Notes: a model not told the origin generated them from the letters alone. A DNA stretch of 64,000 bases from Chitinophagaceae bacterium UBA7600 (GCA_002478885.1 DLKC01000010.1:107684-171683); one strand, 5' to 3'. Positions 17,243-26,859 are shown, counted from the first letter of the stretch. Numbers and translations are program-made.

Positions 17243-19027
17243 ATGAAGGAAATAAGGAACTTTTGCATTATTGCGCATATAGATCATGGAAAGAGCACGC
17301 TTGCCGACAGGTTACTTGAGCATACCAAAACCATTGGTGAACGCGATATGATGAACCAGGTGCTCGATGATATGGACCTGGAAAGGGAAAAGGGGATTAC
17401 TATTAAAAGCCACGCTATACAGATAAATTATCTTTATAAGGGAGAGCAATACACCCTCAACCTCATTGATACGCCGGGACATGTGGATTTTAGTTACGAA
17501 GTGAGCCGGGCGTTAGCCGCCTGTGAAGGAGCGCTGCTGCTGGTAGATGCAAGCCAGGGCATACAGGCACAAACCATCAGCAACCTTTACCTTGCTATAG
17601 ACAATGATCTTGAGATAATCCCGGTAATCAATAAGATCGATATGGATGGCGCCATGATTCCCGAAGTGAAAGATCAGATCATTGACCTGATCGGTTGCAA
17701 GGAGTCAGACATTTTACTTGCCAGCGGTAAAACAGGTATCGGTATTGAGGAAATCCTGGCTGCGATTATTGAAAGAATTCCGCCGCCTAAAGGCGCTAAT
17801 GAAGCTCCTTTACAGGCGTTGATCTTCGACAGTGTTTTTAATAGCTTCCGCGGAATTATCGTGTATTACCGTATCATGAACGGAACGATAAGAAAAGGCG
17901 ACAAAATTCAATTCGTTTCTTCAGGCGAGGAATACAATGCCGATGAGGTCGGGGTATTAAAACTTACGATGACGCCAAAGGACGAGGTGAAGTGCGGCGA
18001 TGTGGGCTATATTATCACCGGCATCAAAAATGCAAAGGAAGTGCGGGTGGGCGATACCATTACCCTCGCAAATAATCCGGCCGCCATGATCAAAGGTTTT
18101 GTTGAAGTTAAACCGATGGTGTTTGCAGGAATATTTCCTGTGAATACCGATGATTTTGCCGAACTGCGCGACTGCATGGAAAAACTGCAACTCAATGATG
18201 CTTCGCTCATCTTTGAACTGGAAACCTCACAAGCGCTCGGCTTTGGTTTCCGTTGCGGATTTCTCGGATTGCTCCATATGGAAATTATCCAGGAGCGCCT
18301 CGAACGGGAGTTTAACCAAACGGTTATTACCACGGTGCCCAACGTAAGCTTTGTTGCCTATACCGCGAAAGGCGAAAAGCTTATTGTAAACAACCCTACA
18401 GAAATGCCCGACCCCACGAGAATCGACAGAATTGAGGAACCATTTATAAGAGCACAGATCATCACGCTACCAGATTACATTGGTAATATTATGACGCTCT
18501 GTTTAGGCAAGCGCGGTATTCTTGTTAATCAGAGCTATCTCACGCCAACAAGGGTAGAACTTTCTTTTGAAATGCCGCTGACAGAGATTGTGTTCGATTT
18601 TTACGACAAGCTCAAAAGCCAGACACGGGGTTACGCTTCATTCGACTACACACCTATCGGTTACCGCGAGGCCGACATTGTAAAGATGGACATACTCCTC
18701 AACGGCGATAAGGTAGATGCATTGAGTGCGCTTATTCATCGCGGACGTGCGCAGGATTTTGGCCGCAAACTCTGCGAAAAACTAAAAGAACTATTGCCCC
18801 GCCAGCAATTCCAGATCGTGATACAGGCTGCCATCGGTGCAAAAATCCTGGCCCGTGAAAATATCAGCGCCATCAGAAAAGATGTAACCGCCAAGTGTTA
18901 TGGCGGCGACATCAGCCGTAAACGCAAACTGCTCGAAAAGCAAAAAGAAGGAAAAAAACGCATGCGCCAGATCGGTAACGTGGAAGTGCCCCAGGAGGCA
19001 TTCCTAGCTGTTCTTAAATTAGACTAA
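17243..19027 (+). CDS. lepA: Elongation factor 4 (LepA)
   Basis: A 594-residue ribosomal GTPase that acts on stalled or mistranslocated ribosomes. G-domain motifs: [14 protein letters not shown] (G1), EKGITIKSH (G2), DTPGHVDF (G3), NKIDMD (G4). The later part holds domains II, III and V and the LepA-specific C-terminal domain ending [19 protein letters not shown] and [10 protein letters not shown]. Length is normal. Many bacteria pair it with lepB, but here it stands alone, with its own promoter and terminator. Confidence 0.98.
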   Translation: MKEIRNFCIIAHIDHGKSTLADRLLEHTKTIGERDMMNQVLDDMDLEREKGITIKSHAIQINYLYKGEQYTLNLIDTPGHVDFSYEVSRALAACEGALLLVDASQGIQAQTISNLYLAIDNDLEIIPVINKIDMDGAMIPEVKDQIIDLIGCKESDILLASGKTGIGIEEILAAIIERIPPPKGANEAPLQALIFDSVFNSFRGIIVYYRIMNGTIRKGDKIQFVSSGEEYNADEVGVLKLTMTPKDEVKCGDVGYIITGIKNAKEVRVGDTITLANNPAAMIKGFVEVKPMVFAGIFPVNTDDFAELRDCMEKLQLNDASLIFELETSQALGFGFRCGFLGLLHMEIIQERLEREFNQTVITTVPNVSFVAYTAKGEKLIVNNPTEMPDPTRIDRIEEPFIRAQIITLPDYIGNIMTLCLGKRGILVNQSYLTPTRVELSFEMPLTEIVFDFYDKLKSQTRGYASFDYTPIGYREADIVKMDILLNGDKVDALSALIHRGRAQDFGRKLCEKLKELLPRQQFQIVIQAAIGAKILARENISAIRKDVTAKCYGGDISRKRKLLEKQKEGKKRMRQIGNVEVPQEAFLAVLKLD

Positions 19028-19045
19028 AGCATACACTTTTTTTAT

Positions 19046-19077
19046 AAAAGCCGGGAATTTTTATGTTCCCGGCTTTT
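19046..19077 (+). terminator. Terminator of lepA
   Basis: Stem AAAAGCCGGGAA with its complement, eight-base loop, ending CTTTT. The second half of the stem is also the outer end block (CCGGCTTTTG) of the repeat element that follows, so terminator and element are fused. Confidence 0.85.
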
Positions 19078-19305
19078 GGTTTTCATGGCATCTATGCTTG
19101 CGTCGCACCCTTGTACAATTAGCCCGGACACCGGCAAAGGCGGAAAGTCCGAAAGCCATTTCAATCATGATAAATAGCGCCCGACTATTGAACTCCCGCC
19201 TCGCCGATATGCTTGCAACAGTATAAGCGTGCGATCCTGAATCATTCCTCTGGCGATGGGTGCAACCGAAGCTTAATGGCCCCATTAAAACCCGGCTACT
19301 GAAAG
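19066..19305. repeat. Dispersed intergenic element, both arms, right core interrupted
   Basis: Left arm: CCCGGCTTTTGG, CATGGCATC, core TTGCGTCGCACCCTTGTAC (19098-19116). Right arm: AAGCGTGCGA, then a 26-base insertion (19235-19260) and TGCAACCGAAGC, ending near AAAACCCGGC. The insertion sits exactly in the middle of the core and is 19/26 identical to the one at 53,043-53,068. The gap to the pirin gene (366 bases) otherwise holds the lepA terminator and the pirin promoter. Confidence 0.75.
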
Positions 19306-19343
19306 TTTTCCTGCGGCAAATACCCTGGTAAATATTCAGCCGG

Positions 19344-19373
19344 TTGCGCGAAACATATCTCTGCTTAATTTAG
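19344..19373 (+). promoter_or_regulatory. Promoter of the pirin gene
   Basis: TTG (19344-19346), 19 bases, TAATTTAG (19366-19373). Spacing is right and the -7 box matches seven of eight. A 20-base leader follows. Confidence 0.5.
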
Positions 19374-19393
19374 CGGTATCAATTTTATAATCT

Positions 19394-20311
19394 ATGATCG
19401 ACATTGTTATTGAAGCACGCGAGGCAGCCATCAGCGAGTCTATGAAAGTTAAGCGTATTCTGCCTTTCCGGCTTCGCCGTATGGTGGGTCCCTTTATTTT
19501 TATGGATCATGCCGGCCCGGTTACCCATGTGCCCCAGAAAGCATCTTCGCTTGATGTGCTTCCGCATCCTCATATCGGGCTTTCAACTGTAAGTTATCTT
19601 TTTGGCGGGCAGGTTACGCACCGCGACAGCCTCGGTGTGGAGCAGATCATTCGCCCGGGCGAAGTCAACTGGATGACTGCCGGCAGTGGCATTGCACATT
19701 CCGAACGCTTTGAAGATCCGTCGGCTTTGGCGGGCGGGCAATTGGAAATGATCCAGACATGGGTGGCGCTCCCGGAGAAAGACGAAGAAGCGGCGCCTTC
19801 ATTCAATAACTATACTCCCGAACAGCTCCCGGTGTTTACCGAAAAAGGGATCTGGATGCGTTTGATTGCGGGTGATGCATACGGATTAAGGAATGATGTT
19901 AAAACTCATTCACCGCTTTTTTACCTGCATGTTGTATTGAATGCGGGTACCAGGTTCGGACTTCCAAAGGAACATTCCGAGCGCGGGTTTTATATAGCAA
20001 GGGGAAGCGTTGAAATGAATGGTGTAATTTACCGCGAAGGGCAAATGCCCGTATTTACCAAATCTGTTGATCCCCTGATCGTGGCAAAGGAAGATACCAC
20101 GCTTATGTTGCTTGGCGGCGAGCCTTTGGGCGACCGGTTTATCTGGTGGAATTTTGTTTCTTCCCGAAGGGAGCGCATCGACCAGGCAAAGGAAGACTGG
20201 AAGCAGGGCCGCATCATATTACCGCCAAATGATAACGCAGCATTTATTCCACTTCCGGAAGACAAAACGAGACCGGCCGGGGGGCCGCCACGGCCTGAGC
20301 CACTCTCCTAA
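19394..20311 (+). CDS. Pirin family protein
   Basis: A 305-residue bicupin. The N-terminal cupin carries the pirin signature: RRMVGPFIFMDHAGP, then HPHIGLSTVSYLF with the first two metal-binding His residues, HRDSLG, and IAHSERFE with the last His and Glu. Some pirins open the ring of quercetin; others bind regulators, so the function is open. Cytoplasmic; no signal peptide. The C-terminus is Pro-rich (TRPAGGPPRPEP). Own promoter and terminator. Confidence 0.9.
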   Translation: MIDIVIEAREAAISESMKVKRILPFRLRRMVGPFIFMDHAGPVTHVPQKASSLDVLPHPHIGLSTVSYLFGGQVTHRDSLGVEQIIRPGEVNWMTAGSGIAHSERFEDPSALAGGQLEMIQTWVALPEKDEEAAPSFNNYTPEQLPVFTEKGIWMRLIAGDAYGLRNDVKTHSPLFYLHVVLNAGTRFGLPKEHSERGFYIARGSVEMNGVIYREGQMPVFTKSVDPLIVAKEDTTLMLLGGEPLGDRFIWWNFVSSRRERIDQAKEDWKQGRIILPPNDNAAFIPLPEDKTRPAGGPPRPEPLS

Positions 20312-20348
20312 ACTGCTATATTGTATAAACACTTATATAATTTAATGA

Positions 20349-20379
20349 AAAAGCCGGGGTGTTTTTTTACCCGGCTTTT
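20349..20379 (+). terminator. Terminator of the pirin gene
   Basis: Stem AAAAGCCGGG with its complement around an 11-base T-rich loop, ending in CTTTT. As at lepA, its right half doubles as the outer end of a repeat element. Confidence 0.75.
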
Positions 20380-20428
20380 GACTTTTATGTCATCGGCTCC
20401 TGCGTCGCACGCTTGTGCTTTGTGCGCA
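20366..20428 (+). repeat. Dispersed intergenic element, left arm, between convergent genes
   Basis: ACCCGGCTTTTGAC, ATGTCATCGGCTC, then a core CTGCGTCGCACGCTTGTGC (20400-20418) and GCGCATTGAGC. It fills the whole gap between the pirin terminator and the stop of the secreted protein gene on the other strand. Confidence 0.75.
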
Positions 20429-20444
20429 TTGAGCACCAGGAAAA

Positions 20445-21026
20445 TTAAGGATTGATCATAATGTGCGCCCTGTGCGTGCCGGGATTCATGATCCATGGCA
20501 TGCCTTTACCGGATGGCTTGTCAGGTAAACCTGTACTTTCTACCGTTGCGTAAGCGATATAAATTACGGAGCGCAAATAACCGTTTTTTACTTCGCCGGT
20601 TGTGGCGTCAACATCTTTTTCGTCGGCTGAATAAACAAACATCGCTGCAGGCTGCTTTGGCATTTGCAGGGTGCCGGCTTTTACTTCTTTTTCTCTTTCT
20701 TCGAAGATCTGCTGGTCGTTCATGCCTTGCTTTCTCAGTTCACGGCCGCGTTGCATAAAAGCATCCAGTTCTTTAAAGTAACAGGCCACAGAAAAGCCCG
20801 GCTGGTTGGGGTCATCTGCGATGCAGATCATTTCATTCGTGCCTTTTCTCAAAAGAATGAATTGTTTATCGGGCGAATAGCCGTAAACAGTGCAGCTATC
20901 TTTTTTGTCTTTTGGCGCAGCCAGTAACGCATATTTTATCTGTTGGTCAGCAGTCGGAACGGCATTTTGCGCATAGGAACAGTAACCGGTGGCGATCAGC
21001 GCAGCAAGGAGCAGCATCGTTTTCAT
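20445..21026 (-). CDS. Secreted protein of unknown function
   Basis: A 193-residue protein with a Sec signal peptide (MKTMLLLAALIATGYCSYAQ). The mature part starts with IKYALLAAPKD, continues with short strands (CTVYGYSP, ILLRKGTNEMICIADDPNQP), a charged helix (FMQRGRELRKQGMNDQQ) and ends with PWIMNPGTHRAHIMINP. I know near-identical C-terminal patterns from uncharacterised periplasmic proteins of Bacteroidota and Acidobacteria, but no function is established. Monocistronic. The 263 bases upstream show no promoter or repeat I can support. Confidence 0.65.
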   Translation of the reverse strand: MKTMLLLAALIATGYCSYAQNAVPTADQQIKYALLAAPKDKKDSCTVYGYSPDKQFILLRKGTNEMICIADDPNQPGFSVACYFKELDAFMQRGRELRKQGMNDQQIFEEREKEVKAGTLQMPKQPAAMFVYSADEKDVDATTGEVKNGYLRSVIYIAYATVESTGLPDKPSGKGMPWIMNPGTHRAHIMINP

Positions 21027-21289
21027 GTGTAATACTTTTAGTTTTTGGGGGTAATGAATTTAAGCAAAGCATCTTAAAGGTAATATTATTGTTCAAGGGT
21101 ATGGTAATTTGCTTTTACCGGAACGCATTGGGTTTAACCTTCAAGGAGTGCTTCTACAGATACCTTGTTGCTGAAAAGCATGATAGCTGCCGATGCTTGC
21201 GATGCCTTATGCATGCTCACTGTAGCGCATAACAAGTGTCAAACATATGCCTTGGTTCGATTCTTTACCGGCCAATAAATTTTATGCCA

Positions 21290-23119
21290 TTATTGTATGG
21301 CAACCTGGAATGTTTTGTCGGTTTTTAATTCTTTGGCTGCAGTATTTTTCAGCACAATGTTGTTGCCGGGCACGTCGCCGGTAAGACGGTTGTTCAGCAC
21401 TTCCACCTTCAGGCATGATTCCAGGGTAATTGTTGCCTTGCGATGATGATAAGGTGCAAACCTGCCGGAGTGCGCGATGGTATTGCCGCTGAAGATGAGC
21501 CCTTCAGTTGATTTTGCATAAAGCACCGGGTAATCAAACGCGTGGAAAGTATTTTGTTCGATGGTAATATTCCGGTGAAACGGTTTGCCAGCCTGCATTT
21601 TAGGAATCTCCGGGTCTATGCTGATGATGCCTTCGCAAAACTGGTACATAGATGTAAGGCACGGGTCGTTAAATATATTGTTGCGGATTGTCACGTTTTG
21701 CACGGCGCCTGACTCGAACCAGCCGTTGGCGTCGCCGGGAATTAAAATAGCGCTGCCGCTCGACTCAAATGTATTATGCTCTATGAGCACTTCGCCTGGC
21801 GTGGATACAAGAATACCTCTTGCCCTGTTTGAACCAAAATGGCTGTTTTGGATATGCACATCCGGAGTCCATGTCAGGTTTTCCAATGCATCACCAATTG
21901 TAATGCTGTCCGGAATATCATTATCAAATGTAAGCTCAAACTCTGTTGCAGAAAGCTTTGTGAATAATGCAACCTTTCCTTTTGCAACCGTACTCATTGA
22001 TTCGTTTTCTATAAACCCAACTTCATCGCCCGGCTGTGCCCATGTAAAGCCAATGCTTTGCTCATGCATGAACTTACACTTCACTTTTTTACTGCTGATC
22101 TTTTCTTTGATCTGCACGCTGGTGCCATGCACATTGATGGGGTCATCCATGAGCCCGGCAAAGCTGCAGCCATCGACAAGAATTTTTCCCTTGCAGTTCG
22201 AAATATGAAGGCCATCATCATGCCCCGACAGTATGCGGTTCTTTGCTTTATTGGGAACGCAATTCACGTTTCTGAAAGTTAAGTTTTCAGCGTACTGAGA
22301 TAAAATGCCCAGCCCGGAAGTCTGGTACAGGTTCATGTTTTCGATGGTTACATTCCTGCTGTTTTGTATAAATGTACCGGCATGATCACGTGCACTGTGC
22401 CGCAGTACAAGGTAGTTGCCGACTGCAGGTTTACGTTTAAACGCATAGTTCAGCCGCACCACGCCTTTTGCTATTTCTGATGCTTTGTAGTTGCTGAACC
22501 CGTCGCCGAGGCAGCCTTCATCGCCGGTACGTGGCACAATCAGTTTTGAATCTTTTTCAAATTCCATTGCGTCCCAGAAAGGGCTCTTCCAACCTTCACC
22601 AACGAAGGTGAGTTTGCCGTTTTCTATAATGTATGGCGACTCGTAAGCGTTTATCTGTAAGTCAATATAGTCGCTGGTAACCTGCAGCACCTGCGCCTGT
22701 GCCGTCATTGGAATATCCCAATCTATGTTTACATTTTTTAGTGAAATGTTGCTGCTGCCATCGATCGTAAACGGTTGCATGCGGCCGTGAAAAATAAAAT
22801 CAGATCCGCCGCAGTCGATCGTGAGCCCGCTGGCGTTTTCGATCAGTACCGGGCATGTACGCAAGGGAATTACGTCGGTGTTTGATTCGTAATATAATTT
22901 TTCTGCACAGTATTGCGGCCAGAAATCGTAACGGCCTTTTGGAAAAATAAGTACCGCGCGTGGTTTGGTTTTACACAGTTCGATTGCTTTGGCAACAAAA
23001 GGTACCGCGTTTTCCCTTGAGCCGGGTTGGTAGCCAAATTGCGTGATGGAGACCGTATCCTGCGCAAATACCCGTAAACTAAAAAATATAAGCGCTAATA
23101 TAACCAAAGGTTTATTCAT
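21290..23119 (-). CDS. glaB: GH110 alpha-1,3-galactosidase (right-handed beta-helix)
   Basis: A 609-residue secreted enzyme (signal MNKPLVILALIFFSLRVFAQ). The body is a parallel beta-helix with repeating N-I/V-x-I/L turns. The active-site region HDDGLHISNCKGKILVDGC, then GLMDDPINVHGTSVQI (about 298-335), matches GH110 enzymes that remove alpha-1,3-linked galactose from glycans such as blood-group B and linear structures. Substrate detail (branched or linear) is not readable. It stands alone, without a SusCD pair or other glycoside hydrolase next to it. Expected in the periplasm. Confidence 0.85.
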   Translation of the reverse strand: MNKPLVILALIFFSLRVFAQDTVSITQFGYQPGSRENAVPFVAKAIELCKTKPRAVLIFPKGRYDFWPQYCAEKLYYESNTDVIPLRTCPVLIENASGLTIDCGGSDFIFHGRMQPFTIDGSSNISLKNVNIDWDIPMTAQAQVLQVTSDYIDLQINAYESPYIIENGKLTFVGEGWKSPFWDAMEFEKDSKLIVPRTGDEGCLGDGFSNYKASEIAKGVVRLNYAFKRKPAVGNYLVLRHSARDHAGTFIQNSRNVTIENMNLYQTSGLGILSQYAENLTFRNVNCVPNKAKNRILSGHDDGLHISNCKGKILVDGCSFAGLMDDPINVHGTSVQIKEKISSKKVKCKFMHEQSIGFTWAQPGDEVGFIENESMSTVAKGKVALFTKLSATEFELTFDNDIPDSITIGDALENLTWTPDVHIQNSHFGSNRARGILVSTPGEVLIEHNTFESSGSAILIPGDANGWFESGAVQNVTIRNNIFNDPCLTSMYQFCEGIISIDPEIPKMQAGKPFHRNITIEQNTFHAFDYPVLYAKSTEGLIFSGNTIAHSGRFAPYHHRKATITLESCLKVEVLNNRLTGDVPGNNIVLKNTAAKELKTDKTFQVAIQ

Positions 23120-23204
23120 TTTTGATCCATGCTTGTTTTATATAACTGTACCTGTTCGGTTCGAAAATAATTTTTTTTATGTTTCCGGCGCCAGCATGTT
23201 ATGG

Positions 23205-23332
23205 TAAGGCCGGTTGTGTCACCCAACTGTGCGTTCCAAACTTTTTGCAGCAATGGTTTTGCCGGTATGATAACCAGGCGTTGAAGTGTGCGACGCAACA
23301 ACAGCTACATGCATATTCAATTGCCGGCCCAT
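23205..23332. repeat. Dispersed intergenic element, both arms
   Basis: Left arm: AAGGCCGGTTGTGTCACC with a decayed core (23214-23232). Right arm: GAAGTGTGCGACGCAAC (23283-23299), then a CAACAGC and a TTGCCGGCCC end. About 50 bases lie between. The remainder of the gap shows nothing else. Confidence 0.75.
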
Positions 23333-23394
23333 AAAAATAAAATCGCAATGCAGGTGATAACGAAGATGTGGGTGTTTACCAGCGTATCGTTCAA

Positions 23395-24450
23395 CTACCT
23401 CTTCTTTAGCACCTTCTTTAATAAAGCTGCCGCGTTGCCACCCATTATTTTCTCCACTTCATTAGCTGCGAGGCCTTTGTTTTTAAGTGTTTCGGCAAAT
23501 GTGGGGTATTGCGTGTAGGTCGACAATACAGGTTTGAAATTGCCGTCCATGTCGGTGCCAATGCCAACATGATCGATGCCCACTGCATCAACGAGGCGCA
23601 AGGTGTTGTCGGCAAATTCATCAAAACTTTTATTAAAGCCGGAAGGCCATGCACCAATGATGCCACCTGTATCTGCCACCAGCTTTGCATGTTCTTTTGA
23701 TATGGCGCGTTTGGCGATCGGCCTGCCTGTTTCCATTTCCAGTATGCTATGCGACAGCATGATTGGCGCATCGGTCGCGGAAGCTACATCTTTTGTTGTT
23801 TGGTAAGATGCGTGGGCTACATCGACCAGCATGCCAAGCCTGTTCATTTTGCGTACCACTGCTTTACCAAATTCGGACAGACCGTTGTGCACCGCCGCTG
23901 CCGTTTGCAGATCGCCAAGTGTATTGGGCACGTAATGCACCAGTTGGATGCATCGCACCCCATCGTCGTAAGCCTCTTCCAGTTTATCGGCCTGGCTTTC
24001 CAAAAAGTCGCCGCCTTCCACCGCGATATATGGCGCCAATGGCCCGGCAATTGTTAGCTCCTTTGCAGTTGTTGCCGGTATAAGATTGTTACGGAAAAGA
24101 AAATCTTTCATCTCCCTCAACTGCAGCTTGTATTCCTGCCATGCTTCCCCTGCCTGGTACTGGCCAACTATGGAAATGCCGGCCGGGCCCGGCTTTAGCA
24201 GTTTCGAGTCAGCCACCAGCGCAAAGAATGCGCCACTCAGGTGTGCAGCATTCATGTCGCCAAGGGTTTTCTCGGGGGGAAAGTTTTCTCCGAACTCGTT
24301 GCCGCCATGTGCAAACAGTTTACCGGGGTGACAGTGCAGGTCAAATGTTATATAAGGAGCTTCGGGCTGTACAGGCATTTTGAAGCCCAACAACGCCGCA
24401 CCTGATGCCAGTGAAAGGGAATTGATCAGGAACTGTTTTCTCGTTTGCAT
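23395..24450 (-). CDS. Membrane dipeptidase (peptidase M19)
   Basis: A 351-residue zinc dipeptidase of the renal dipeptidase family. A Tat/Sec-like N-terminus MQTRKQFLINSLSLASGAA leads into FDLHCHPG (family HxD replaced by HxH), a bridging Glu in AVEGGDFLE, His in DVAHAS and LSHSILEMETGRP, and an Asp in GIGTDMDG. It cleaves dipeptides, including D-residue ones, in the periplasm. The frame stays open 51 codons further upstream, but that stretch has no protein-like signal, so I start at 24450. Upstream is the SMP-30 gene on the same strand, 175 bases away. Confidence 0.88.
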   Translation of the reverse strand: MQTRKQFLINSLSLASGAALLGFKMPVQPEAPYITFDLHCHPGKLFAHGGNEFGENFPPEKTLGDMNAAHLSGAFFALVADSKLLKPGPAGISIVGQYQAGEAWQEYKLQLREMKDFLFRNNLIPATTAKELTIAGPLAPYIAVEGGDFLESQADKLEEAYDDGVRCIQLVHYVPNTLGDLQTAAAVHNGLSEFGKAVVRKMNRLGMLVDVAHASYQTTKDVASATDAPIMLSHSILEMETGRPIAKRAISKEHAKLVADTGGIIGAWPSGFNKSFDEFADNTLRLVDAVGIDHVGIGTDMDGNFKPVLSTYTQYPTFAETLKNKGLAANEVEKIMGGNAAALLKKVLKKR

Positions 24451-24624
24451 TTGAATTGGTTTGGGAAAGGTGAACCTTAAATTTCTAATGAAAGTAAGAA
24501 GTAATCTGGCTAAAGGAGTACCCATCACGCTTAACGAGCGCCGGCATGCCCCAATAAGGAAAACAGCAACAATGAACCGGGCAGCATCCTGATACCTGTT
24601 CAATATTTTATCATTATTCCTTTC

Positions 24625-25719
24625 CTATGGCCTTTGCGCGCCCTGTGCATTTACATAGAGCGAATAAACAGATGTACTTGCGGTCATAAACAGCCGGTTT
24701 TTTTTGAGTCCGCCAAAACAAAGATTGGCACATGCTTCCGGAAGCAGCACCTGGCCAATCATTTTTCCATCGGGTGCAAAAACATGTACGCCATCGTAGT
24801 CTTTGCCTACCCATCCTGCAGATGCCCATACATTGCCATCTGTATCGCAGCGGATACCATCTGCAAGCCCCTTGCCCATATCGCAAAACATCTTTCCGTT
24901 CTTGAGTTCTTTGCCATTCACCACATCAAACACTCTAATCGGGTTCGGCTTATCTTTTGGCTGGCCGGTATCGGCGATGTACAGCAACTTTTCATCAGGT
25001 GAAAAACACAATCCGTTCGGCCTTGCGAAATCATCTGCCACAACGGTAATATCGCCGGTTGATGGATCAAGCCGGTAAACATTGGTCGGCAATTCAAACT
25101 TGTCGACGTGTCCTTCATAATTTGATAAAATGCCATAGCCCGGATCGGTGAACCAGATACTTCCGTTCGTATGCACCACCACATCATTCGGCGCATTGAA
25201 TTTCCTGCCCTGGTAATTATCTATTAAAGTTGTTATTGTTCCGTCAAGTTCTGTTCTTGTAACACGGCGGCTGTCATGCTCGCAGGAAATCAATCTTCCC
25301 TGCCGGTCCCTGGTATTGCCATTCGAATAATTTGCAGGGCTTCTGAATTTGCTCACTTCGCCTGTTTCTTCATTCCACCTCAGCATAACATTGTTTGGAA
25401 TATCACTGAACAACAAATACCTGCCATCGCCAAACCAAACCGGGCCTTCGGTCCAACGCCCGCCTGTCCATAGGCGTTCCACAGCTGCATTCAGCTGCAC
25501 ATATTTCTTGAAACGTTCATCTAGTATTATGATTGAGGGATCAGGATAACCTTTTTCTGCAACTTCAGCTGTGTCATGTCCGGCTGCGAGCAAAGAAGGT
25601 GCAATCAAACCACCCGCAAAAGTGGTCATGGCAGTTTTTAGAAAATGCCGGCGATTGTTTTCGTGCAGTTGGTTTTGCCGGTCCAAAATTCCGGGTGATG
25701 GAGGAACACTTTGTTTCAT
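24625..25719 (-). CDS. SMP-30/gluconolactonase family protein with Tat signal
   Basis: A 364-residue six-bladed beta-propeller. A twin-arginine signal NRRHFLKTAMTTFAGG sits at about residues 22-37. The propeller motifs include WTEGPVWFGDG, FNAPNDVVVHTNGSIWFTDP with metal-binding Asn and Asp, FARPNGLCFSPDEKLLYIAD, and ADGIRCDTDGNVWAS. Family members hydrolyse sugar lactones; the reaction here is not proven. Its secretion together with the dipeptidase next door fits periplasmic catabolism. It may be co-transcribed with the dipeptidase. Confidence 0.88.
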   Translation of the reverse strand: MKQSVPPSPGILDRQNQLHENNRRHFLKTAMTTFAGGLIAPSLLAAGHDTAEVAEKGYPDPSIIILDERFKKYVQLNAAVERLWTGGRWTEGPVWFGDGRYLLFSDIPNNVMLRWNEETGEVSKFRSPANYSNGNTRDRQGRLISCEHDSRRVTRTELDGTITTLIDNYQGRKFNAPNDVVVHTNGSIWFTDPGYGILSNYEGHVDKFELPTNVYRLDPSTGDITVVADDFARPNGLCFSPDEKLLYIADTGQPKDKPNPIRVFDVVNGKELKNGKMFCDMGKGLADGIRCDTDGNVWASAGWVGKDYDGVHVFAPDGKMIGQVLLPEACANLCFGGLKKNRLFMTASTSVYSLYVNAQGAQRP

Positions 25720-25847
25720 ATTTTGCAGGTATTGTTAGAACGTCTCTAGCAGCTTTCTTAACATTCAGGGCACTACATCATTTTCTTAACGAAAGCTCCT
25801 TAAATGTATACCAAAAAATTGATGGTACACGCCGCCAGCGCAAGCCG

Positions 25848-25910
25848 ATTTTTTGTGGGCCGGGCTTTTGCATCTTATGGCATCGCCTGTTGCGTCGCAC
25901 TCTTCCGGGT
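25848..25910 (+). repeat. Dispersed intergenic element, left arm
   Basis: ATTTTTTGTGGGCCGGGC, TTTTGCATCTTATGGCATCG and the core CTGTTGCGTCGCACTCTT (25888-25905), after which the match ends at CCGGG. One of the best preserved left arms. Confidence 0.8.
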
Positions 25911-25952
25911 TCGGAGCGCTAACAGGGCAGTCGCCTATTGTTTGGTGAAGTG

Positions 25953-26675
25953 TTATATTTTTATGCGCCTGCCTTTTATCCTTCCGTCGGTGGTGAACTT
26001 ATCATAGCACCGGTTATCCATCACGAGCCAGCCAAATTGTTGCAACAGATCATGCGGCAATATTTCTTTTTCATATTCAAGCAGGTGAATATTGCCATGT
26101 TTGCAAATATTAAAAGAGAGACGGTCCGCTGCATCGTGAAAAAAAGTGTATTCCGGAGCACTGGCGTCGCATCTTGCTATCCAGAATGCAATGTCCACGA
26201 GATCACCCAGGTCATCCATATCAATACTGATAACTTCGTTGTAGTTGATATCGCCGGTAATATTTTGGAATTTTTTAAATGCTTTTTGCAGTGGCGGATA
26301 TTTGTTATCAGTATTTCCGATAAAAGCCGTATTCAAATGGGCCATGACAAAAAAGCTCTCTATGCCTGTTGCCAAAAAAAGTTTTTTAAGACGATCAGCA
26401 AGCGTTTTAGTGTACGTTTTCAACTCGTCGTGATCAATGGCAGTCACTTTATAGCTCGTATTTATTTTTGGAAACGACAAGTCTTTGATGTCAAATAAAT
26501 CAAGGTAGGCTTTTCGTTCCTGTTCGTTGTCGCATAATGCTAGGTAGTCTTCGTCATAGAAAGCCTTTTGCATCTCCGAAATTTCAGTGGCAATATTTTT
26601 ATGTTGGGCAAAAACTGTTTCCCGGCTCACCAGCGTTATCATATCTTTTTTATTGCTGCTTTTTTTAAAAGGCAC
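25953..26675 (-). CDS. Protein of unknown function
   Basis: A 240-residue soluble protein. No signal peptide, no TM, mixed helical character. Recognisable stretches are MQKAFYDEDYLALCDNEQER, YKVTAIDHDELKTYTKTLA, FVMAHLNTAFIGN and a C-terminal LLEYEKEILPHDLLQQFGW. I cannot assign a family. The start is uncertain between 26675 and an internal ATG at 26642 (MITLVSRETVF). It stands alone between a repeat element and the divergent mutS2-like gene. Confidence 0.55.
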   Translation of the reverse strand: MPFKKSSNKKDMITLVSRETVFAQHKNIATEISEMQKAFYDEDYLALCDNEQERKAYLDLFDIKDLSFPKINTSYKVTAIDHDELKTYTKTLADRLKKLFLATGIESFFVMAHLNTAFIGNTDNKYPPLQKAFKKFQNITGDINYNEVISIDMDDLGDLVDIAFWIARCDASAPEYTFFHDAADRLSFNICKHGNIHLLEYEKEILPHDLLQQFGWLVMDNRCYDKFTTDGRIKGRRIKI

Positions 26676-26779
26676 AATTGCGTTGTGTATGCGAAGATAA
26701 TTGCTGGCGAATTGACTTTTTTAACCGGGCAACATTATCCCATTTCTCTTTCAGGTCAACGCTACCATGAAAGAGGAAC

Positions 26780-26836
26780 CTTGAAGGGAGTGACACAACA
26801 GCCGATGCCATTTGCACAACCGCCGGCTATATAAAA
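26780..26836 (-). repeat. Dispersed intergenic element, right arm
   Basis: GGGAGTGACACAACAGCC (26786-26803), GATGCCAT, ACAACCGCCGGC, then an A-run. It adjoins the orphan terminator hairpin. The gap of 315 bases to the mutS2-like gene otherwise holds only that hairpin and the promoter. Confidence 0.7.
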
Positions 26837-26839
26837 AAA

Positions 26840-26859
26840 GGCTGGCCAAAAAGCCAGCC
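26840..26859 (-). terminator. Orphan minus-strand terminator
   Basis: A 7-bp stem GGCTGGC with its complement and a six-base loop; on the minus strand it is followed directly by seven T. No minus-strand gene lies upstream of it, since the next gene is mutS2-like on the plus strand. It may block antisense transcription or be left from a lost gene. Confidence 0.6.

Noticed and set aside
21245..21275. A GGTTCGATTC string that looks like a tRNA T-loop
   Set aside because: The flanking bases do not form the five-pair stem, and no acceptor, D or anticodon arm can be drawn around it.
21027..21289. Search for a repeat arm or promoter in the gap between the secreted protein and GH110
   Set aside because: Pieces such as GCCGATGC and ACCGGCC occur, but no core, so I could not support an element.
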